DNA of 64,000 nt from Episyrphus balteatus. Its lineage: Eukaryota; Arthropoda; Insecta; Diptera; Syrphidae. The stretch lies in NCBI RefSeq assembly GCF_945859705.1, contig NC_079134.1, positions 43,640,402 to 43,704,401 on the forward strand, written 5' to 3'. The position numbers and the translations under genes are program-made. Positions 1 through 11,100 of this stretch are shown piece by piece. The stretch's first letter is position 1, and every line of letters begins with the position of its first letter. The notes under the pieces are model-generated. The model was given only the letters and a program-made list of their open reading frames with translations. It was not told where the DNA came from and did not search any database.

Positions 1-1560
1 TTTTAAATTCATTGTCCTTATAGCACATGAAGTCCTTATTTTCAATAAATACTTTTCTAGTAGGTTTATTATATTTGTTTATATTCTATTTGGGTCATAT
101 ACCTACATACATGTAAGACAAAACAAGATCGAAATTTTCTACCCTATCTGTTTTGTACGACGTACGACAAACCAATACTGAAGAAAAAAAAGCTGAAAAA
201 TACATAGAATTTTTGTCGTAAACGCCAAAAGTTGGCGCTTACGACAAACCAACGCTAATCCGATGCTTATTTTGTGGATATACGACAAAATGCACACTAT
301 TTATCTCAGTAACGGTAAACGATAGGACAAATCTGATAACAGAAATGAAAAGAGAACGTTCTAAAACCTATTACTACATATCCAGTTTAAAAAAGTGCAT
401 TTTGGCGTTTACGACAAAACAACTCTCGGGCGACGATTGGCCGCGGATGTAAAATCCAAGATTATTTAAAAAAAATTAAAACAATATATGTACATGTATT
501 TGTTTTTTTTAGATTTTTAAATTTTGAGTTAGTAAATTTTAAATAAAAAAAAAACTTAAATTATTTAAGAGATGACGAAGAAGAGATTTTATGCAAAAAA
601 AAAACTTAATTTTAAAAATATTAGGTATTAAAAAACAAAAAAAATATGGATATTTTTCCAGATTCAACATTTGTGCTTTTTTAGACTTAACTCCTGAAAC
701 AAAAGAATCAAACTGACACTATATTGATACTAATATACATACATATACATATGTACAGGGTGTTTCGGAATGAAATAAGGGGATTTTGGGAGATGGTTCT
801 AGGGTATATTCTAAGAAAAAAAAATTGTTCTATAGTAACTCTCTATCTGCAAAGTTGATACCCTTTAGCGATGATTTAAAAAAACGCTGCCAAATGATCT
901 AAACAAAAAATCGAAAAACTAAGAGACAGCACATTAAGAGTTTTGAAAATTAAGCATACTGATTCAATTTCATTTAAAAATGTCCATTCGAGAGCCCACA
1001 GAGCTTGCCCAAGTTTTATTTTTACTGAAAAATTTTAGATATTGCCGAAATTTTTTTTTTTTTTTTTTGAATTGACACATATTCAAAATCAAAATGACAA
1101 CAAATCTCCATTTAAAGAAATCAATTTTTGACTCTTGTTTCTTAGATATCCGCTGCCAAAGTTTTTTTGTCTTTCGTCGGCTACTTTCAACGATGGATGG
1201 ACCTCAATTAGTTCCAAATACCGAAAAAAAATTGTATACCTAATTTTTGGGGACTTTTGTTTCAACTGCTTAGTCTACCAGTTGAATCCGCGAATTCAAT
1301 GGGACATCCCATATAAAACTATCTACATATATACAAATCAAAGGATACGTTTTGCATGTAAATTTCACGTTATATACGGGAAAGGAAGGAGGTCAAATAA
1401 AAAACTAAAAAAAAAAATATAGGGAAATTGTTTCTGAACATTTCCAACCGAATGGCGGCTATCCAACAGAATTTAACGAATAAGGACTAATGCATTTAAA
1501 TTAAATTTCCATTTAATTCTCTACAAAATAAATAAAATCTACTGTGTTAGAAATATTTTA
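1..1560. other. A+T-rich intron sequence of nidogen copy A, no exon seen
   Basis: No coding exon is recognisable here. By position this is the intron following exon 8 of copy A, whose last two exons must lie left of the window. It holds a small hairpin around 213-250 (an arm with GTCGTAAACGCCAAA and its complement) and, at about 756, a sequence starting ACAGGGTGTTTCGG that resembles the terminal sequences at 24265 and 34136. A stretch of about 90 bases from 1183 is similar to 44013-44100 in the corresponding intron of copy B, so it is either leftover paralogous intron or a shared repeat. An open frame at 1135-1422 has no recognisable similarity. Confidence 0.5.
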
Positions 1561-1563
1561 TTT

Positions 1564-2132
1564 TTAAGTTATAGATTTAGATATTTTGGGAAACTGCGAA
1601 GCAGATGAACTCGCAACAAATGGAACTCTAATACCAATTTTACCCAACAAGGCAAGTATTGGTATACCAATCGCAACGTGCAAACTTATGCTGAAACAAG
1701 AAGCTATAGAGGCAACAAACACAAGATGGTCAAACATTATAACATGCCAAACGACCAAGGAGATCTGACCTAGGCTAGATCCAAAACGTTCAAAAAATGT
1801 ATTGTCTCTAAGCAGATTACATATCAGCTCTGTAATAGGTGTCCTAACAGGACACTGCCTCAAAGTTAGACACGCTATAAGACACAATCCAACATCTTCT
1901 CTGCTCATGTCCTGCCCTTTCCAGTGGTCGTAAAAAATACTTGGAAAAATATTTCTTAGAAGATACAAGTGAATTAATTAATACTGACATCTTCAATCTT
2001 CACCGCTTCATCAAAAGCTCCAACTGGTTTAATTAGTGAGGAATTTCCTTGCAAAATCATGGTATCACAACGGACCAATAAGTGGTCTAAGTGTGTCAGC
2101 CGTTTTCCTGACAGCCATTTCTACCTAACCTT
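1564..2132 (+). pseudogene. R1-like LINE 3' end (RNase H and zinc knuckle remnant)
   Basis: The plus strand encodes GNCEADELATNGT at about 1588, the usual RNase H block of R1-clade non-LTR retrotransposons. It is followed by TRWSNIITCQTTKEI, then after a stop by a segment with SSVIGVLTGHC, and further on DIFNLHRFIKSSNWF, typical of the C-terminus of these polyproteins. Stops and frameshifts interrupt it. The 3' part (about 2050-2132) reads GGTATCACAACGGACCAATA and ends near CTACCTAACC, consistent with an R1-type 3' UTR. It is a 5'-truncated dead copy. The clade assignment rests on recalled motifs. Confidence 0.75.
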
Positions 2133-2957
2133 CTATCGATAAATGAAAAGAAAATTCTTAATTAATGAGTGATATGCATAAAAAACAGGAAATGCTCTTA
2201 CTAGAGAATTTTTAAGTATATACTATTTTTGGTATGCATACAAATCAAGTAAATGCTGAAAATTAAGTATTTGCTATCATAGTAACTACTTTTTAGGATG
2301 GACTTTTTCAGAAATACTTTATTCCGTATGCATAAAAATTAGTAAGTACATTTTTTCTTCAGTAATTACTAATTTTTTCAAAGTTACAAAATACCAACTT
2401 GTAAAATTGATAGTATGTATATACTTTTTTGTTTTAAAATCGCAATTATGAAGCCATGAAACTTATGAATAGCAGTCTTCTGTCATATTTTGACGCAATC
2501 GATTCATGGTATTTCTTTAAAAATGGATGGTTATTAATATTTGTCGAAATGCCAGCGTTTTTATGTATCAATTACCAAAAAATTTATAAAAATCGCTTAT
2601 CGGACTCAGAGTGAAATTTTAAACAACTTTATCAATATGAAAGGAAAAATGTGGATTGGTTAAGTAAACAATTTATTCGTAAGTCATTATTGTAAATGAA
2701 TAGTAAATTTTTTACAACAAGTTTTTACTTGCTGTAAAGGGCAAGTATTGGTTTCGTGTCGAGAAAAAAATTTCAGGTTTTAATCAAAACCAACATTACG
2801 ATGATGGAGATTTCCAAAAAAGTGGGTCTCGCATTTCCGTCCGTGCGTCTGTGCGTCCATCTGTACACATTTCCACAGCATTAACGGGTGGATGGAATTT
2901 CTTTAAATTTGGTACAGATGATTTTTATATTTTTTCAAAATCTTTTTCAACTACATG

Positions 2958-3610
2958 AATGTCGTTTTCGAATGGAATCAATCAATGATTCACTCATTCT
3001 GAAATCCAATAAAAAAAAGTTTGAATCGCTTCCATTCAATTCTGTTTGGTGAAAAATCAAAAAAAAAAATGTTTTTGTTTTTTCACTAGTGTCGTTTTCG
3101 ATTGGACGTCCAGAAGCGTTCGGAAGCATTTGGAAGTCTTTTGAAGCCGTTTTATTGAATTGAAATTGACAACTCAGAAGAGAAATTCTTTTCTCGATTT
3201 AAAATCAGTATCAAGAATCAGTAATACATGAATATTCAAAAGTCAAAATAATCACTCAATCAGTATTTTTTTTTTGGTTTTCATTCAAATTGCTATTGTT
3301 TTCTGTAATTAAACAAATAAATGCATTATATACTTACTTAAAATAATTTGCAAACCATTAATTGGTTGAATATTACCATTTTTGAAAATTAGTTTATAAT
3401 ATTTCGTTTGAAGAAAAAAAAAAAATAATTAATATTTGAAATTTCACATAAAAACTAACACAAACACAAAATACAGAATTGAGTGGAAGCGATTTGACCT
3501 TTTCCATTCGATTTCAGAATGAGTGAATCCGTGAGTGAAACCAATCGGAAACGACATAGGAGAATTAGTTTGACGTTTAATTATTTAATGCCGTTTTCGA
3601 TTGGCTCTAC
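2958..3610. repeat. TGTCGTTTTCG terminal-repeat MITE family, nested copies
   Basis: The motif TGTCGTTTTCGAATGG at about 2958, TGTCGTTTTCGATTGG at about 3092, and the inverse CCAATCGGAAACGACA ending at about 3556 mark ends of a small non-autonomous element; a fourth variant, GCCGTTTTCGATTGG, is at about 3592. Between them lie inverted blocks built on GAATGAGTGAATC and GGAAGCGATT. This looks like a MITE inserted in another copy of itself, inside the larger element at 2168-4797. Confidence 0.6.
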
Positions 3611-3884
3611 GGAAGCGTCTGGGATCATTCAGAAGATTTCGTTATTTATATAGACTTTTGTAAAAGTTCGGGGCGCCTTCGGCGATAGGTAAGAATTTCG
3701 TAGGCCAAGCTGAAAAAAAAATGTTTCCTTTACAATTTCGTTGTGCTTGTTTTGTAAGAAAATTTTCGTTTCGCTTCAGCAGCATACCTTCTAGGGTTAA
3801 ATACGAAACGAATAGGTACCAATCATCTAAAAAAAAAAGTATTTACTATCATTTTTGGGTGAATTCTAGTATTGGATGAAATTA

Positions 3885-4641
3885 GAGCCGCTTTCTTCAC
3901 TAAAAGTTAAGGGTTTTTATTCTCAACTTGTGATTTTGGTTTTCTTCACTCAAATTTGACAGTTTCAACTTTTGGTTCTCAACTCTCGAGTTGGTCAACT
4001 TCTGGTTTTGCTCAACTTCGGAAGTAGAGCAAAACCAGAAGTTGTGGGAGCAAACATGAGAGTTTTCTGTGAAATGTCATATTTTGTTCTTCTTTTTTAA
4101 TGCTAAATCGTGGCGAAAATTCTTTTTTCCTGTTTTCATGGACAAATTAAGAATTAAACTTATGGAAACATATTTTCCAATTGCAAAATATTATTCATCA
4201 AAAAATTATCCTTCACATTTTCCGTCGATTTTTTTTACATCCCGTCAACATTGCGCACACATACACATTAACACAAGAAATTATTCGTTTGAAATTTATT
4301 TTAACAAAAAAAAAAAAAAAACAAAGCAAAATGCATTTAAATTTATTACTAAAATGAATTTGACATTTTGACAAAAAAAAATTGCAATACAATACAGAAC
4401 TTCAATTTTAATGACTTACTCGATTGCTTTTTAAATTTGAAACTGACAGCATTTGTATAAACTGTCACAAATATCCCAGAGATATTTTTCAAACTGGAAG
4501 TTGGCCAAATTCTGTTTTTCAAACTCGAGAGTTGAGAAAAATAAGTGAAGAAAACAAAATGTTCATCTTTTGTTTCAACCTTCGAGTTGAAGTCAACTCT
4601 CAAGTTTGCTTCAAGTTGAGCAATAGTGAAGAAAATGGCTC
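3885..4641. mobile_element. Harbinger-like MITE with TTA target duplication
   Basis: Terminal inverted repeats GAGCCGCTTTCTTCACT (left) and AGTGAAGAAAATGGCTC (right) are flanked on both sides by TTA (3882-3884 and 4642-4644). Three-base TTA/TAA duplications are characteristic of PIF/Harbinger. The interior consists of inverted blocks such as CAACTCTCGAGTTG and GCAAAACCAGAAGTTG. The open frames here (4069-4371, 4349-4603, 4424-4645) are translations of the repeat, not genes. Confidence 0.75.
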
Positions 4642-4959
4642 TTAGTTTCTACTAAAAGTATTTGCCTGCTAGCAGGTACTTATTTTATGCATACGAAATT
4701 AAGTTAATACCTAATATGAATTTTACATTTTACTAGAATTCATAGTATTTACTTTCACCTTTTATTTTAAGTAAGTACTACCTTTTTATGCATATCACCT
4801 AATAATGTTGTTTTGATAAAAAAAAAGGGCCTGGAACTCAAATCTGATATCTCCATGATTTTGATCCATAAAAAAGATTTCATTTTGAAAAGTCATAGTG
4901 AAAAAAATTAATTACGGAATTTTGTATTTCAGTTGAAGAATCAAGAACTGTGCACTTAC

Positions 4960-5137
4960 CCTCTGATTGGGTCGACAGCAATGTTTCTAAACCAATCCAA
5001 ACTTTCGTCGGCCACCAATACAGCTCTCATCTTTGGATCGTTTAAACTGGCGACTTCTATTGCTGCATTTTTATGAGAATACCAATAAATAAGTCTAGAT
5101 ATTGAATCAATTGCAAGTCCTCCTAAGTTACTGATAT
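4960..5137 (-). CDS. Nidogen A exon 8: LY (YWTD-type) repeat
   Basis: A 178-base exon, phase 1 in and phase 2 out. It encodes GLAIDSISRLIYWYSHKN, then IEVASLNDPKMRAVL and IAVDPIRG, a clear LY/YWTD repeat. The acceptor (AATGGAAG) has a weak pyrimidine tract, but the same acceptor is kept in copy B and the reading frame requires it. Confidence 0.85.
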
Positions 5138-8100
5138 CTTCCATTATAAAAAAGAGGTTAAATCAAACGCATCAAGATAATGTTTGTTTATGAAAATAAT
5201 TTCGTATTCAAAATTTCGTAGGAGAAACTTACCTTCAGTTATAAATGAACGACTATCTGTACCATCATAATTAGCGCTAAAGATTTTACCTAACTTAAAA
5301 TAGTAGACTCGCCCTTCAATACAATCTATGTCAAATTCCACCCCATAACTGTTAATTTCAACAACAGTTGTAAGTTTTCCATCAAAAGATAATTGCTGTA
5401 TACCATTAAATTTAACTGAAAGAAAAAATTCAGTTTTTATGCATGTAGTTCCGTTGCCGTGATATCCTAGTGAAAAACAGGAAATTATGTTCATTTTATA
5501 ATGTACGTGTTAGAAAAAAGATACTTACCAGTCTTGCAAACGCAGGTATTTCTACCATTAATCGAGTGACAGTTAGCATTTAGATGACACAAAGATGGGA
5601 TTTTTTGACAGGTCTCTTCCTCACAAACATTTCGATTGTTATCGCTGCTGTAGAAACCAGGATTGCATATGCACTCAAACTCTCGATTACTGGAATAAAA
5701 AGAAAAATTAGAATGATCTTTAAAATTCTAGTATGGAAGAAGAAAGAATAAACTCACGTTTTAGATCGTATACAGGAAGCATTATCGCTACATAGTTTTG
5801 GATTCTGTAAAATGTATTTATTGTACAGTGTAATTTGTGTTGATATTTTTAACTAACAATAATATATGAAAGTTCAAAATAATGAAGTAGCGGAAGTGGG
5901 GGAGAAATGGGGTATTTAAGCTTGAAACGTTAACAATATAAAATTTTACATAGTGAAACAATCAAATTTATTTTTAATTAACAATTAATTATTATTATTC
6001 TAATATCTGGTGTCATAAGGAACTTTTGGTAACAGATTTAGGGGAAAAAAATTAAAGTAAAAAAAAATGTCCCCCGAGGTAAGATGTGGTGATGAGAATA
6101 ATCACAGAGAATGACGATTATCTGAGCTGGCAGAACTCGCAGACATGGGTGACTTCTTCATCATCATCATATATTACTGCACAGCTATTATGAACCCATC
6201 TTGCACATCATGAGTAAAATATCCACCCTTCATCTTCTTCACTTTCATCTCTAATGATGAGACTCTTCGTCGTTTTGCTGTTTTCGTTCATTGGTTATTC
6301 TTGAATATTAAATTAAACACTCATTTTTACGGAAAACAAATAAGAACTAAAATCTTTCTAATTACTTTCCTCCTTTCGTATATGCAACGAATTGTTGCTA
6401 TGCCTAAGTGTATGGAGAAAAACATGAAAGAGCCGAATAACAATATACATACTTGAAAGAGCTAGTAAAAATGCTAAGTCTATTCATTTTGAATGTTGAT
6501 AAACTATAAAGCCTACAATTGGGTGAAGCTAATCATGTGGGAGAGGTAGCGCAGTGCGTAGTGTACTGGCTTCTGAACTCGCTTGGTCTAGGTTCAATAC
6601 TCAAGTGTGACGGAAAAAGTTTTTCAAATTAAATGAAAAATTACTAGACTAAGCACCACATACAAAATGGAATAAAGGAGTCTGATGATCGGATTGGCGT
6701 CCGTGAAACAGTACTGTAACTCTAGCCATAAAAACACTTGGTGGTAGCACCTTCAAGATGTTGTTGTTGTTCAAAGATTAAAATAAGAACTAAATTATTC
6801 CCATTGGGGGCAAGATGGGTTATGAGTACCCCATCCTGCCTGCAGAGCCATTTCATACAAACAAATTAAAAAAAAAAAACAGCCAACTATCTTGAGGAAC
6901 CACAACGCCTACTTTATTATACGTTAGTTTTATCGTCAATCACAGCAACAAGTCACACAGTGCGTTGACTGACTACACTGGTCAACAAGGTTTTTGCCAC
7001 AAGAACCAAAATATACTTTTCTAGTAGTTTTTGATGTGCTGAACTCGAATCTGAAGTCAGAAAATTGTTATTGGCCTCCGTTTTTGAAATATTACCGTTA
7101 TAAAATGCTAAAAAACGTCATTTTGGCTGTTTTCGAGGTTCTGTTTTAATGTGGGGTAATTCATTACAAACAAATTTGTAAAGGTGATTATAAGAACAGA
7201 TATTCTTCTTTCAAAAACTGTTTAAATCTTTCCGATATCTCTTTTAATGCCCGAGATATTTAGAATTTAAGTAGCGGTCTTTGAATCAGAAACAACACTG
7301 GCCAACCAAATCAAAATTTTTTTGCCACAAGAACCAAAATATACTTTTCTAGTAGTTTTCGGGGTGCTAAACTCGAATCCGCAATCAGAAAAATTCTGTT
7401 AGCCTTCGTTTTTGAAATATTACCGTTATAAAATACAAAAAAAAGTTTTTTTATAACGGTTATATTTCAAGAACGAAGGCTAATAGAATTTTTCTGATTG
7501 CGGATTCGAGTTAAGCACCCCGAAAACTACTAGAAAAGTATATTTTGGTTCTTGTGGCAAAAATTCTGTGACCAGTGACTTAAACTTTAGATTAAATTTA
7601 GTTTCTCTTTAGCTTTTTAACTGAAACTTAAGATATCTCGAGCAATAAAAGAGATATCGGAAAGATTTAAACAGTTTTTGAAAGAAGAATATCTGTTCTT
7701 ATAATCACCTTTACAAATTTGTTTGTAATGAATTACCCCACATTAAAACAGAACCTCGAAAACAGCCAAAATGACGTTTTTTAGCATTTTATAACGGTAA
7801 TATTTCAAAAACGGAGGCCAATCAAATTTTTCTGACTTCAGATTCGGATTCAGCACCCCAAAAACTACTAGAAAAGTATATTTTGGTTCTTGTGGCAAAA
7901 AAAAAGTTAAATTTTGTTGACCAGTGCTAGTGGACAAAAAAAAAAAATTTCACCCTGTTATAGTTATAGTAGCAAATTGTAGCACAATAGCACGTTCCTT
8001 TTGGAGGTGGCAAAGTACTACTAGTAGTTTACTAGCGATTTTCAATGGAAAGCACTTTCAACAAATTCAATACAAATCGTATCTACTCGGGAAGAAGAGC

Positions 8101-11100
8101 ATGAGTAGATGATAGTACTAGATTAACCTAAACATCTACTAGTAGTAAACTACCACCTCCAATGGAACAGGGCTAATGATTTAAGGCATTATCTTGTGTT
8201 TCTATTGTTCTTTGAGAACACGTTTAGTTTCATTGCTAACCTTCAAAATATTTGACTTTTTGTAGGGCAAAGTCAGACCATATAAAATGAAGAACTTTAT
8301 GAAAGGTGGATTTGTTTTGGCAAAAACAGGGGAGAAGATGAAGTTATTAAGTTTATTTTGAATTAGTTTGCTTAGAACTCGCAACTACCACATAAAGTGG
8401 TTCAAGAAAAAAAGTGAGAATTTTTTACATAAATCTTGATCCGAGGTAGAAAAGCAATGCATAAAAAACTGCTTTTTTTGCGATTTTTCCTATGTTTATA
8501 AAATAAGTTTAGTAAATTATAGGAACATTTTTAGTGCAGTTACACTGTATTATTATTGTACTTTGCGGAAATGCAAAGTTTTCATGCTAATTTTTGCTAA
8601 CCATAAAAATTTTCAACTTTTGTTGGACAAGGTCAAATCTTTAAAAAATTTACAAATTTATAAAAATGAATTTCTTTTATAAAAAAATCACGAATGAACG
8701 AGCCTGATTGGTGAATTTGAAGGGTGAATTTTGCTAGGTAGAATTGTTTGGTGTCTGAAATTTTGTAAGGTGTTTATAATTTGCCAATTGTGAAGTAAAA
8801 AATTGTAAAATAAAAAATCTAAATATGGAGCCTTCAACTTTTGGTACACTACGCTTCAACTGAATAAGCACACAAATTTTCAAAGGTATTTTGTCCAATT
8901 TTTCCTAAGATTGAGCTTTCATGCAACATTTGATGATGTTTACAGTTAGCTTGCGATGTTGAGAAACCAAATCAGAAAGAATAATTCTCAAAGTACCGCT
9001 ATTTTTTTTCGTGTTCTCTTACAAAGCGTCCCATATGGAAAAATGCAGTTTTTTATTGCGTCAACTGAATAGACACACGGTCTTTCAAGGTCAATATCTT
9101 CGCAAATCAAAGGTTGAAATGTTCGCAGGAAAAATATGAATTAAGGTAAAAAACGGCAAAAATAGCAGTTAATCGATGAGAAATTTTGAGATCTGCCTCC
9201 AATTCATTTGGCTCTGCTGGGGCAAAAATCAAACAAAAAGCTGGTGTTTCTGCAAGTGTTTCAACACTTCGCAGAGTAATTAACAGCACGGATCATTTTA
9301 ACCCATTAAAAGTCCAAAAGAAACCAACTTTAAACAAGCAACAAAAAGGTATTCGTTTAGAATTTTCTAGACTCCATATGAGCTGGAAAAATGAGTGACG
9401 CAAAGTGGTTTTTCTCATTTGAAAAAGTTCAATTTTGATGGATTCATAATTGAAGTCATCGGGGCCATCAAAATTGACCTTTTTCAAATGGAAAAAAACC
9501 ACTTTGCGTCACTCATTTTTCCAGCTCATATGGAGTCTAGAAAATTCTAAATGCTGATTCCAATCTAAAATCTAAAATCAAGACAATCCGACGTCTCTGA
9601 AAAAAGTTATACCTGTTTTTCATCTGTCAACTCATATTATTATAACAGTTGCAAACTTACTGCCGAAAAACCCTTAAAAATTATGGTAGATGAACCAAAT
9701 TTTGCATGAAGATTTTAGAATCCATCATTATTAAAAATCAGAACAATCCATTACAAAAAATATATATACCTACGAAATAATGGTATTTTTCTATGGAGGG
9801 GCAAATTTTAGGATATGCACTAAAGAAGCTTCTTGTTCATCTTAGCGATAAATGGTAATAGGCTAATTTTTTTCATTTTAATCTTTGTTTGGATATTCTT
9901 TAACTACCCTCAAAAATCTAAAAAAATCTCATGTCCGCTTTCAGGACAGGCTTATTACTCTACCGGCTGATTTAATGCCACAAAAATGGTAGTTTTGCCC
10001 CAGTTTGCGACGCGACACGCTTAGACAAACTTGCAAATTTTGTGATCACGGGACCTGTGACTAACCATTGTGGCACTATTTTTAAGTGTTTGAGGTAACT
10101 GTTATAATTGTAATTATAGTCCACACAAAATAAACATAAGAAAAGGCAAACCCAGAAATAATTTGCAAAGAGCTGAAAATTGGTACAGAGCATTATTATG
10201 TCGATTAAAGTAAAATTTCAAAAGTCCCCAAAATTCCCATGTGTGCATAAAAAGTTATTCAAGTTTGAAACTGTAGAAGCTATAAAAAAGTATATAGATG
10301 ACTTATAGGTTTTGTAATTCCCTAAAAAAATGTTATGACACTTCTTTTCTTACGAGATATCGTTAGGAAGATATCTTGATTTTAAAATGTGTCAAATGTC
10401 GAAAATATCGTTTTTTTGCCTATTACTCTTAAACGATGAGTCCTATCGAAAAGTTGTCTTTATATAACTACGTTTTTTGTTTAGTTAAAGTAGTCGTTAA
10501 AAAAGAATTTTTTTTTTTTTATTTTGTCAAAATTCAAAAATTGCGAACTTTTTTACCTAGCTTCTAAAATATGAGTTTTTTTGACATATATTTTTAACTC
10601 ATATCATAGATAATAACGTTTTCCACAAAATAGCTGAAGATATATTTTAGTAACACTTATCGTTTCAAAGGTAGTGCGCTCAAAAGAGTGGTAGATATAT
10701 GTATATAGAAAATATTGTTGTTTTTTGTCTATTTTCGTCAAATGGTCTTTGTTATCTAAACAAATTTTCATAGCATTTGTAGATTAAGTGTTTTTTTTTT
10801 TTTTTTAATAATTCAATGCAGTTTTTATTTCTCAGAGCTGTAATTAATTTTTGTTTTTAATTTAGACCAAAATCAATTAACTCTTATAAAAAATACTTCC
10901 TTATTCCGTGACCTTTCTTTTTAAATAAAGTTAATCTTCTTCTTTGGCACACGTGAAACGTCGACACAGAAGAAAAGATAGAATCCAAACAAGACCTTTA
11001 GCCAACGAAGAAGATTAACTTTAACTCCTATAAAATGTATTTTTTGAAATTGATTTTATAGCGATAGCCCATGATCAGAGATACCCAAAGGAGATGGGAC

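Larger units (their letters stand above)
2168..4797. mobile_element. 2.6 kb inverted-repeat DNA element, present only in copy A
   Basis: The ends are inverted: GTGATATGCATAAAAA at the left and TTTTTATGCATATCAC at the right, with further inverted matching inward (repeated TATGCATA, AGTAAGTAC and ACTAGAATTC-type blocks). In copy B the flanks join directly: AATTCTTAATTAATG continues straight into TTGTTTTGAT near 49600-49615. The whole block is therefore an insertion into copy A's intron. Possible 8-bp target duplications (AATTAATG and TAATAATG) are imperfect. No transposase is recognisable. It carries nested elements at 2958-3610 and 3885-4641. The superfamily is unclear. Confidence 0.75.

Noticed and set aside
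1183..1422. Exon 9 of nidogen copy A
   Set aside because: The similarity to 44013-44100 is intronic; none of the exon 9 LY motifs is encoded here, so the exon must lie left of the window.
9293..9502. Minus-strand frame with NFDGPDDFNY
   Set aside because: It is an inverted piece of a Tc1 transposase in the fold-back at 9375-9550, not a separate gene.
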